64,000 nucleotides of DNA from Thalassomonas actiniarum (lineage in GTDB: Bacteria; Pseudomonadota; Gammaproteobacteria; Enterobacterales; Alteromonadaceae): positions 3,906,001 through 3,970,000 of the forward strand of contig NZ_CP059735.1 in NCBI RefSeq assembly GCF_000948975.2. The letters are read 5' to 3'. Below the pieces are notes generated by a model. That model was given only the letters and a program-made list of their open reading frames with translations. It was not told where the DNA came from and did not search any database. Position 1 is the stretch's first letter. Each line of letters begins with the position of its first letter. Of this stretch, positions 1 to 7,131 are shown in pieces. A program made the position numbers and the translations under genes.

Positions 1-147
1 TACTTCCTGCCCGGTGAATACGCTACAACCCGGCTCACGGTTTTACTTAAGGAAGCGAGTATTCGCGGACATGAATATATTACCAATAACATCAAGGTGT
101 TAAACAAAGACCGCTATTTCATTAAATCATCAAAAGAAAGGGTTTAA
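1..147 (+). CDS. C-terminal end of an unrecognised protein (5' truncated)
   Basis: The reading frame is open from base 1 and closes with TAA at 145-147, which gives 48 residues (begins YFLPGEYATT, ends SSKERV). The piece is basic and hydrophilic at its end. I do not recognise a family from so short a tail. It points toward the convergently oriented protease gene, and only about 40 bases separate the two stop codons. The start lies outside the window. Confidence 0.55.
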   Translation, partial: YFLPGEYATTRLTVLLKEASIRGHEYITNNIKVLNKDRYFIKSSKERV

Positions 148-186
148 TGATAAACAACATAGCGGTACTTAATTACCCGGGCTTTA

Positions 187-1455
187 CTATCTGTCGGTAC
201 ATGCCCCTAAATATCTCCAGACATTGCTGAAAATATCCGGTTGCGCGCCGGCAGACCACCAAATAGCCTGATATTTTCTGTTATGGTAGCTGACAACATC
301 GTTTAGCGCATAAATAGTCGCGCTATTCCAGGGTGCAAGGCCATCACAGCCAGTATCAACACTCCCTATTTTAACCAGGTTGGAAGTCGTTCCCGTTTGC
401 CCTTTAGTGTCGGTTACCGTCAAAGTCACGATATAGTCGCCATCATGAGCATAATAGTGGTTTGGCTCGTAAGCACTTGAGAGTTGCGAACCATCGCCAA
501 AGTCCCAGGAATAACTCTCTATGCCTTTATCGTCCGTTGAACCATTACTAAAGCTGACATTATTACCCGTTACCATACTGCTAAACCTTGCCACCGGCTT
601 TTCATCGCCACCAGGACCTGCGGTGATACCGGTTTTACGCTCGATCCAGTCGGTATAACTGCTGGTACGGGTGAACGCCGTTGCCCCCTGACATGACCGG
701 CCCCAGCTCACGGTGCCTATGCTGTAAACATCGCCATTGGCATTAACCGCAAACGGACCACCACTGTCGCCATTACAAGCCGAAGTACCGTTAGGACCGC
801 CACCACAGATCACCGAATTGGGCACATTAGACTGCAGCTGGCTGCTACAGCTTGCATTTGACAATACCGGTAAGGCAACTTCTCTTAAGACATCACTTGG
901 GCTGCCGTTATTGCTGGTAAGTCCCCACCCGGAAACCGTCACGTAGCTGCCGACACCGGCATATTGACTTTCAATAGCTGCCGTAGGCAGTTTTGCCGGG
1001 GTATATTGGCTGTCAGCCGGCGTTGCCAAGCGTAATAAGCCAATATCATAACCGGTTTGATAACCGCCGGAGCGCCAGTTTTCATGGGTAATGATCTGGC
1101 TTACCCTGTGGGTATCACCGTCATTGGCCCTGAGATTATGCGCACCAACTTTTACCGTCAGGGTATTGGTTGAAACCTGGCCTAAACAATGGGCTGCCGT
1201 TAACACCCACTCACTGCTGATCAAGGTACCACCACAGCCCTGCTGCCCGTTAAGCAATAACGCAACCTGATGGGGTTTTGAATAGGGAGCAGTAACATTG
1301 CCGCCGACAATCTGGATACCGACATCCCGGGCGGGCTTCTCAACTTCAGACAAACAATAACCGGCAGCAGAGACAAAGCCACTTGCTAAAATTGTACTTT
1401 TTAACATCCAGCTCAGCTTGTTGCCGTTGAGAGTCTTCTTCGCTTCTTTCAACAT
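187..1455 (-). CDS. Secreted S1 (chymotrypsin-fold) serine protease with PKD and chitin-binding modules
   Basis: A predicted secreted endopeptidase. From the chosen start, an N-terminal hydrophobic signal region is followed by a short pro-segment ending at IVGG (about 49-52), the usual zymogen activation site. The triad is visible: His89 in LTAAHC, Asp137 in DIGLL and Ser231 in GDSGGP. The residue six before the catalytic Ser, chymotrypsin position 189, is Ser rather than Asp, so trypsin-like specificity is not implied. A PKD domain (about 287-365, YSWDFGDGS) and a CBM5/12-type chitin-binding module (about 370-420, paired Trp and YHNRKYQAI) follow. Two ATGs compete (1461 and 1455). AAAGGA abuts the first but sits 6 nt from the second, so I chose 1455. 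The modules suggest it acts while bound to chitin or other particles. Confidence 0.9.
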   Translation of the reverse strand: MLKEAKKTLNGNKLSWMLKSTILASGFVSAAGYCLSEVEKPARDVGIQIVGGNVTAPYSKPHQVALLLNGQQGCGGTLISSEWVLTAAHCLGQVSTNTLTVKVGAHNLRANDGDTHRVSQIITHENWRSGGYQTGYDIGLLRLATPADSQYTPAKLPTAAIESQYAGVGSYVTVSGWGLTSNNGSPSDVLREVALPVLSNASCSSQLQSNVPNSVICGGGPNGTSACNGDSGGPFAVNANGDVYSIGTVSWGRSCQGATAFTRTSSYTDWIERKTGITAGPGGDEKPVARFSSMVTGNNVSFSNGSTDDKGIESYSWDFGDGSQLSSAYEPNHYYAHDGDYIVTLTVTDTKGQTGTTSNLVKIGSVDTGCDGLAPWNSATIYALNDVVSYHNRKYQAIWWSAGAQPDIFSNVWRYLGACTDR

Positions 1456-2280
1456 GATCATTCCTTTATTTTATTATTTTATAATGCTTTATAATTTTAT
1501 TTTTCAACACACGCCATCCGAGACGCACCTTAGATATAATCTCAGATCAAATTTCGATCAAGCTTTATTTTTCATCAACATCTGCTTAAACAGCGAGCAA
1601 CAACAGACAAGAGAGAACCAAAAGACAGCAAAAACAAAGAATTAAACACAAAAGAAGAATCCGATAAAAAAGTTTGGTTATATGACAGTTTTTTAAGAAA
1701 AAAGTACCACTTTCACTTTACTGTCATAGAAAAAGGCTATAGTGCATTATTTTTTATTTGCTACTGACTTTACTAAAGCCTTAGCTAATAGCTTGCGCTA
1801 AATAAAATTGCTGACGGCAACAAAAACCTATTTAAGCCAAGACTCCCACTTACGCTTGTACCCGATATGGCACCAGCTTTTTCCAGACAAATACCTGTAA
1901 CTGAGCATTAATGCTTCTTTACCAATTCCATACCCAGCCGACACAAAAAAGCATAAATCTTAGATAAACTCTCGGATAACCACACCCCGTTCAGGAGCCT
2001 TAAATACAGAATTAGTGCACCAAAAGACACCGAACAACCAGGCTATAATTACCAAATAAAAATTTAATTTTATCCGTTCAAAGTGAATCTAGCCGGTGGG
2101 ATTTATTGATAGCAAGCCTGGTAGTTGTTCATAAAACATGCATATGTTTCTCTACCACAACAAAACAAACACAATCAATAAAAATCAATAAAATACAATC
2201 AAGTGCTGCTATCCCTGGCTCAGCACCTTTATAAGCCACCACAAAATCAATTAACAACAATTGCACACCATTACAACCTT
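1456..2280. other. AT-rich gene-free stretch upstream of two divergent genes
   Basis: About 820 bases between the protease start and the promoter of the next gene hold no convincing reading frame on either strand. The stretch is AT-rich with many A and T runs, and I see no tRNA or other structured RNA. Promoter signals for the protease are probably near 1470-1560, but I could not pick one with confidence. Confidence 0.5.
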
Positions 2281-2310
2281 TTGATAACCAAATAAAACAC
2301 TCGTTATACT
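2281..2310 (+). promoter_or_regulatory. Probable sigma-70 promoter of the small exported protein gene
   Basis: TTGATA (2281-2286) and TATACT (2305-2310) are separated by 18 bases, close to the consensus -35 and -10 hexamers. Transcription would begin near 2317, giving a leader of about 50 nt before the ATG at 2366. This rests on pattern matching only. Confidence 0.6.
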
Positions 2311-2365
2311 ATATCGACCAATAGGGAAGCTTAGTTCCCTATTAAGTAACACAATGGAGAATTTA

Positions 2366-2761
2366 ATGAATTTTAAAGGAATTGCCCTGGCAGTAGCTGC
2401 TATGGCCTCAGTTAATGCCTATGCCGCCAATGACGTTTACGGTACGGTCAGTGAAATACACCTGCGCTCGGGTGATAATGGCGATCACGACATCTATGTC
2501 CGTCTTGATGTGATGAAAGACTATTCCACCTTTGAATCTTGTATTATCGACGGCGGCACCATGACCTGGGATCTGGATATGTCATCCCCGGTAATGCCTC
2601 AGCAGTATCAAATGTTACAACGTTCTTACAGTGAAAAATTACCGGTCGTGATTAGCGGTTTCGCAGACGTTTGTGCAAACGGTAACACCAACTCAGACAA
2701 AATCTTTGAGTTAAGCCCCTGGTCCTGGGATGCTTACTTAAACAAGCCTCAGGCTAATTAA
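2366..2761 (+). CDS. Small exported protein of unknown function
   Basis: The product has 131 residues. A classical signal peptide (MNFKGIALAVAAMASVNAYA, cleavage probably after AYA) implies export to the periplasm. The mature part is acidic, carries two cysteines (in FESCIID and FADVCAN) that could pair, and resembles small single-domain periplasmic proteins, but I do not recognise a family. An ATG 12 bases earlier (2354) is in frame, but its own bases form GGAG 6 nt ahead of the ATG at 2366, so the later start is preferred. It stands alone, with a promoter upstream and a hairpin downstream. Confidence 0.8.
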   Translation: MNFKGIALAVAAMASVNAYAANDVYGTVSEIHLRSGDNGDHDIYVRLDVMKDYSTFESCIIDGGTMTWDLDMSSPVMPQQYQMLQRSYSEKLPVVISGFADVCANGNTNSDKIFELSPWSWDAYLNKPQAN

Positions 2762-2775
2762 ATCTTAACTTGGGT

Positions 2776-2798
2776 ATGAGGCTGATTTTCAGCCTCAT
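2776..2798 (+). terminator. Hairpin downstream of the small exported protein gene
   Basis: A perfect 10-bp stem (ATGAGGCTGA / TCAGCCTCAT) closes a 3-base loop 14 nt after the stop codon. No long T-run follows, so it may be a weak terminator or an mRNA 3' stabiliser. A second inverted repeat, TTACAGGGC / GCCCTGTAA (2808-2847), lies just beyond it. The rest of the interval to 3110 shows nothing else I can name. Confidence 0.55.
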
Positions 2799-3110
2799 TA
2801 TCTGGCTTTACAGGGCTATGTTTGCGTTGACTGTTGCTGCCCTGTAACAAGTCGCGAACTCTATTTTTATCCATACATTTCATATAGTTGAACCTTTCGT
2901 ACTGCTATCGATACAGTGCGGGCAATTGGCATAAATATTAAATGCCAGCCCAGGGAGATTTTTCCGGTATTTTGTACTATCACTAACAGGTGAATTCCCC
3001 GTCAGCGGAGGTGTTTAAAGAAGAGAATCTGCAAATAAACCAAGCGCTGCCCCTAAGTGCACCACCACTCAGAGACAGCTAACCACAACAGATAAACAGA
3101 GGTATCTATC

Positions 3111-3260
3111 ATGGCTAATCCTAATGATATGCCAGAGTTTCACTCGGTTAAAGTTTCTTTAACAGAAAATATACCAACCCCCATAACCAAGTTTCCACCG
3201 CCAGTCTATGGCAACAGCTATACGCCGTTAAGTCGCAAGGGAGGAAGCTGCCATGTCTGA
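3111..3260 (+). CDS. Short ORF, first gene of an overlapping pair
   Basis: This 49-residue frame begins MANPNDMPEF and ends at TGA 3258-3260. AGAGG lies 8 nt before the ATG. The stop overlaps the start of the next gene (ATG 3253) by 8 bases, the arrangement expected for translational coupling. The peptide is proline-rich in the middle (PTPITKFPPP) with no signal peptide or membrane segment. The family is unknown. The good ribosome binding site and the overlap argue that it is real, though it could be only a leader peptide. Confidence 0.5.
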   Translation: MANPNDMPEFHSVKVSLTENIPTPITKFPPPVYGNSYTPLSRKGGSCHV

Positions 3261-3534
3261 ATCAAAGTTACCCCTGACGGAGGATGCCGTCAAAAGGGAG
3301 CAGCTGTCGGACGATTTTGCCAACCTGCGTGAAGACTTTAGCAAATTCAGCGAAGAATGCGCCTTCCTGTTCGATGCATTCGCAGCGATTACCCGCGAGC
3401 CAGAATGCATCACGGAGCACACCAGTGAAGGTATCAGGCACCTGTGTTTTTGGCTCAAATATCAGGTTATCGGCTACCGGGAGAAAATAGAAGAAACACA
3501 GGAGTGCTGGAGAGTGCTTAACCGCAAGAAGTAA
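3253..3534 (+). CDS. Small hypothetical cytoplasmic protein
   Basis: A 93-residue protein preceded by a strong Shine-Dalgarno (GGGAGGAAG, 6-7 nt from the ATG). It is charged and apparently mostly helical (EDAVKREQLSDDFANLREDF), with four cysteines and no signal peptide. I do not recognise the family. It is probably translated together with the overlapping 49-residue ORF upstream. An inverted repeat some 45 nt downstream may end the transcript. Confidence 0.65.
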   Translation: MSESKLPLTEDAVKREQLSDDFANLREDFSKFSEECAFLFDAFAAITREPECITEHTSEGIRHLCFWLKYQVIGYREKIEETQECWRVLNRKK

Positions 3535-3577
3535 TGTTAACTACGTAAAATTGAGTAAGGCTTAAACGGAGCAAAAA

Positions 3578-3629
3578 GCGGGCGAGTCAACGGCAATATT
3601 AGTTTCAGCTATGTCAGTGACCCGCCCGC
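3578..3629. repeat. Long inverted repeat, possible terminator
   Basis: GCGGGCG-A-GTCA (3578-3589) pairs with TGAC-C-CGCCCGC (3618-3629) with one mismatch around a 28-base loop. No T-run follows on either side, so its role as a terminator is uncertain. The rest of the 3535-3860 interval shows no gene. Confidence 0.4.
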
Positions 3630-3860
3630 CATTAACTGCAATCCATACCTTTTATCGCTACTGGCTACCAATCCTAATGTCGTGATAATCCCCCTTATAG
3701 CGGAACTTTTCATACCCCAGTCTATACCGTGGTGAATAATTAACAGCAACACTAAATGCAAACAAAGCCCTATATAGACAATGATGCCTCAGCAAAAAAC
3801 AAAAATTATTGTCAGTACCTATACTAAACATACTTAGCATACTTCATTTATTATTTACTG

Positions 3861-4679
3861 ATGACTTACCGGGTTTTTACGCACTTACCTAGCAGTAAAC
3901 CGGCAATCGCGGTTATTCTGGCATTGCTTTTTTTCAGCGCCAGTTTATCGGCTAAAATCCAAGTGAATGTCGGCGGTTATTATTATCCCCCCTTTGTCGA
4001 AGTTACCGAAGGTAAGGCCAGCGGTATCACCCTGACAATGCTGGAAATCCTTAACCGCCAACAAGACCAGTACCAGTTTAACTTTACCCTCACCACGGCG
4101 AAACGCCGCTACCAGGACTTTAGCGCTAAAAAATACGATGTCATTTTCTTTGAAAATTTAGCCTGGGGCTGGCAAGACTTTCCGCTGGAAATTTCCGAGG
4201 TCTACCTCACCGGTGAAGAAATTTATCTTGCCCTGCAAAAACCGGGACGCGGACAAAAGTATTTTGACAATATCACGGATAAAATCATCGCCGGCATTCT
4301 CGGTTATCACTATCGTTTTCTGGACTACAACATAGATGAAGTCGCAATAGCTTCTAGCCATGAAATTATCTTATCTGAAAGCCACCAGAGCAATATTGAT
4401 TTACTGCTTAACGAAAAAGTCGACATTGCCGTCATCAACCGCTCTTATTTACAGCAGTATTTTTACCGGCATCCGCACATCAGAAACAGATTCCTCATTT
4501 CAGATAAATTAGACCAGCGTTATACCCACAATACCCTGATCAGGAAAAACTCCCCGATAACCGTCAAAGCCTTCAACCACTTGTTAAAGCAGTTAAAAGA
4601 CAATGGCTCACTAAAACGTTTATGGCAACAATATCACCTGGATTCAGGCTCGGCTTACCCCAAGAAAAAATCACGATAA
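3861..4679 (+). CDS. Orphan periplasmic substrate-binding protein (family 3 type)
   Basis: The 272-residue product has a hydrophobic N-terminal segment (about 15-30, AVILALLFFSASLSA) typical of a signal peptide. A type 2 periplasmic binding fold follows, recognisable from VGGYYYPPFVE, GITLTMLEIL, KYDVIFFENLAWG and a C-terminal LKQLKDNGSLKRLWQQY helix. Such proteins bind small solutes such as amino acids. No permease or ATPase gene is adjacent, so it may work with a transporter encoded elsewhere or as a sensor. Two distant paralogues lie at 21.7 and 55 kb in this window. The start has no clear Shine-Dalgarno, so the N-terminus is somewhat uncertain. Confidence 0.8.
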   Translation: MTYRVFTHLPSSKPAIAVILALLFFSASLSAKIQVNVGGYYYPPFVEVTEGKASGITLTMLEILNRQQDQYQFNFTLTTAKRRYQDFSAKKYDVIFFENLAWGWQDFPLEISEVYLTGEEIYLALQKPGRGQKYFDNITDKIIAGILGYHYRFLDYNIDEVAIASSHEIILSESHQSNIDLLLNEKVDIAVINRSYLQQYFYRHPHIRNRFLISDKLDQRYTHNTLIRKNSPITVKAFNHLLKQLKDNGSLKRLWQQYHLDSGSAYPKKKSR

Positions 4680-4840
4680 AGTTAACCGCCTGACAACATT
4701 TAGCACCAGCAACAGCCCTGCCCGGCCCCGCAAGCACAAGAGTAAATGCACAACCGGAAAAAATTCGCTAAAATAGCCGGAATTTCCTCGCGAATAACGC
4801 GCGCCTAAGCGCAATGCAGTTAACCATACTTAGGACACCT

Positions 4841-5539
4841 ATGCCACAGACAAGTAAACATTTAATTTGGGACCTGCCGGTACGCCTGTTTCACTGGAGC
4901 TTTGCCCTGACCATGCTCGGCGCCTGGTATACCTCGGGCCAGGAAGGGAAATACATTGAATATCATATGCAACTGGGCTATTTAGCCCTGGGTTTACTCA
5001 TCTTTCGGGTGTGCTGGGGTTTTATCGGCCCCAAACATGCCAGGTTTACTCAATTTGTGCCCTCGCCGATCAAACTTGTTCATTACCTTAAAAGTATCAA
5101 ACAAGGTACCGCAAGCCCTTCTCCCGGACATAATCCGCTTGGTAGCCTGATGGTATTAACCATGATCACCCTGGTATCGCTTCAAGCGATCAGCGGATTA
5201 TTTATCAGTGATGATGTTTTTTCTTCCGGCCCCTATTACGGCAGCCTGGACAGTGAAACGGAAAAGTTAATGAATACCCTGCACCATAATGTTTTTAACT
5301 ACATCTGGCTGTCCATTGGCCTGCACCTGTTGGCCATTGGCTATTACTGGCGGGTGAAAAAACAAAACCTGGTGGTGCCTATGATCACAGGGAAAAAATC
5401 CGCGCCGGAAGTATCACCGGAAGATGGTATCAGCAGTTCGCGCCTGGTGCTGGCATGTGTTGTGGTAATAGCCGCGGCGGCCTTTGTATACTGGCTGGTG
5501 GTACTCAATGCCCCCGAGATAACGGAGTATTATTATTAA
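4841..5539 (+). CDS. Cytochrome b561-like membrane protein
   Basis: A 232-residue di-haem b-type cytochrome related to the b subunits of Ni/Fe hydrogenases and to cytochrome b561. It opens with the characteristic WDLPVRLFHW, whose His is a haem ligand. Further conserved histidines lie in YHMQLGYL and in LHHNVFNYIWLSIGLHLL, and there are four to five membrane spans. It would move electrons across the inner membrane, probably between quinone and a periplasmic c-type cytochrome. AGGA lies 5 nt before ATG 4841, which I prefer to an in-frame ATG at 4814. The convergent neighbour encodes cytochrome c', a pairing seen in other proteobacteria. Confidence 0.85.
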   Translation: MPQTSKHLIWDLPVRLFHWSFALTMLGAWYTSGQEGKYIEYHMQLGYLALGLLIFRVCWGFIGPKHARFTQFVPSPIKLVHYLKSIKQGTASPSPGHNPLGSLMVLTMITLVSLQAISGLFISDDVFSSGPYYGSLDSETEKLMNTLHHNVFNYIWLSIGLHLLAIGYYWRVKKQNLVVPMITGKKSAPEVSPEDGISSSRLVLACVVVIAAAAFVYWLVVLNAPEITEYYY

Positions 5540-5574
5540 TTCTTGCCAGGGTTGAGCAAATCATAACGGATAAT

Positions 5575-5618
5575 AAATGCCGCAACCTTTGACTAATTAA
5601 AACCAGGTTGCGGCATTT
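5575..5618. terminator. Bidirectional terminator between the cytochrome genes
   Basis: AAATGCCGCAACC (5575-5587) and GGTTGCGGCATTT (5606-5618) form a perfect 13-bp stem with an 18-base loop. It lies between two convergent stop codons and would serve both directions. Confidence 0.75.
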
Positions 5619-5679
5619 CTTATTTTACACCTTCGCGGTTACCAACTCGCTATAACAAAAAAAGCTCAGTAGCTAAGTT

Positions 5680-6153
5680 TTATTCCGCTTTAAAGTCATC
5701 ATGGCAACCGCCACAAGTTTTACCGACACCGCCGATAGCCCCTTTAATGGCCGAACTGTCTTTCGCCGCAGCCACTTTTTGCAATTTGGCTGAAGCCAGG
5801 GTTAAGTCGTTAATACGCTTGCTATAATCGTCGCCATGCTTCCAGATTTTATCCAGCGCTTCGGTTTCCACTTTAAAACCGGAAGTATCTGTTTTGCTGT
5901 AATCGGCAATCATTAATGATAACTGATTGATGCGCGTGGCATGTTTTTCCACGGCCACCGGGTCCATCGGCATTTTTCCCCGGGCCATGGCCCCTAAAGG
6001 TCCCATATTACTGCCCAATAAACTAAAGACCGACTGGCGTAATTCGGTGGCTTTTTTCGCGTGCTTTAATGACTTTGCCGGCTCTGCCACTACGGTAAAG
6101 GCCGCACATGAAACGAGGGTAGCAAGGGCAACAGATACTTTGATAAACTTCAT
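5680..6153 (-). CDS. Cytochrome c'
   Basis: A 157-residue periplasmic haemoprotein. A signal peptide (about 1-23, ending VVA) precedes an all-alpha domain, and the single haem motif CGGCH sits near the C-terminus (Cys147, Cys150, His151), the hallmark of class II cytochromes c. Family members form four-helix bundles with a five-coordinate haem that binds NO and CO, and serve in NO protection or electron transfer. GAGG lies 4 nt before the ATG. The gene converges on the b561-like cytochrome gene, a likely membrane partner (inference). Confidence 0.85.
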   Translation of the reverse strand: MKFIKVSVALATLVSCAAFTVVAEPAKSLKHAKKATELRQSVFSLLGSNMGPLGAMARGKMPMDPVAVEKHATRINQLSLMIADYSKTDTSGFKVETEALDKIWKHGDDYSKRINDLTLASAKLQKVAAAKDSSAIKGAIGGVGKTCGGCHDDFKAE

Positions 6154-6423
6154 AAAACCTCAATTATTATCTTTCAACTCTTATGATCAGCTGATGCTGA
6201 TTTCATTATTTTGGACATGCTTTACACATTGACTCTTTCCCTGATTTTTCTCAAACAGGTTCAGTTTAGATCATGCCACAATATATTTATCAATGAAAAG
6301 TGAATATTTAACTTTATTCAGTCACCAGAGGAGCTTTCCCCCGGCTATCAGGCCAAAAAAGTATCAATTGAATTCTTACCGAGAAATGAGTATCCACTGC
6401 CACTGCCTGCACCATAGCTATTT

Positions 6424-6742
6424 TTACTCGATAATTTCGGATGCCGGTAACAGGCATACATCGACCCCATAATCCACTTGTGTTTTACCGGGAACAATCG
6501 CATATCGCCAGGGAGCCGGATTCGCACCTGTGCTGGTGTCTTTCACTTTGGTTTTGCTTTTACTCCTGTTCCAGCCAAACGTTTATTCCAGTAGGCCATC
6601 AGCACCTTTAATCATCGTATTTTTAGTATCCTCAGCAAAGATACCCATCGACGAGCCTTTGGCCATGACATATAAAATAAGGGCCGTACCTGCCGTTTCA
6701 TAATAAGTTTTGGAAACCTCTGTATACCCACACCGTTTATAT
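6424..6742 (-). pseudogene. Decayed remnant of a GH88/GH105-type unsaturated glycuronyl hydrolase
   Basis: Reading the minus strand, one frame gives ETAGTALILYVMAKGSSMG and then KGADGLLE before a TAA near 6590. This resembles the E-[TS]-[SA]-G-T-A-L region of GH105 enzymes. A shifted frame continues to DYGVDVCLLPASEIIE and stops at 6424-6426, matching the usual YGxGAFLLAASE ending. Stops and a frame change interrupt it, there is no start, and only about the last third of such an enzyme is present. I read it as a gene relic beside the beta-glucanase gene. The match is from memory of the family, not from an alignment. Confidence 0.55.
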
Positions 6743-6855
6743 GGCAATCAAATTAATTTCCCTTTACAGACAATGACATCCTGATAACGCCCCAGTGTTC
6801 ATTTATAAGCCCGGTTTAATAAACGCTCTTATTGTTTATTGTAAAAAAACACGCA

Positions 6856-6869
6856 TGTAAGCGCTTTCA
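6856..6869. promoter_or_regulatory. Candidate LacI-family operator, distal copy
   Basis: TGTAAGCGCTTTCA is a near-perfect palindrome with a central AAGCGCTT, the core used by many LacI/CcpA-like sugar repressors. It differs at one position from the perfect copy 135 bases downstream. Both lie upstream of the glucanase fusion gene. Confidence 0.6.
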
Positions 6870-6990
6870 TTTGTGTTTTTTTTAGTCTATAGTTTTCCTG
6901 CTAATGAGGAGAGCACTTTTTACTGGTAACGGAACACAGATAAAAAATAAACTAAAGCCTAAATTTTTCCGATAATTATTTAAATAAAAA

Positions 6991-7004
6991 TGTAAGCGCT
7001 TACA
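6991..7004. promoter_or_regulatory. Candidate LacI-family operator, proximal copy
   Basis: TGTAAGCGCTTACA is a perfect 14-bp palindrome 128 bases before the ATG of the glucanase fusion gene. With the copy at 6856 it could support repression by a looped LacI-type dimer pair. No LacI-type regulator gene lies in this window, so the regulator must be encoded elsewhere. The remaining bases of 6743-7131 are AT-rich and show no gene. Confidence 0.65.
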
Positions 7005-7131
7005 GTTTATTTTGTTTCTTTCAGACATTGGATTTATGCCAACAAAATAACCCGGCGACAATGGTAAGTCTTAGCGATTACACCACGAATAGAACTAAAA
7101 CACTAAAATAATTACAATAAGGAATAATGCA

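Noticed and set aside
1418-1645. 75-codon plus-strand ORF in the AT-rich upstream region of the S1 protease gene
   Set aside because: Its composition reflects AT-rich noncoding DNA, and it overlaps the protease start antisense.
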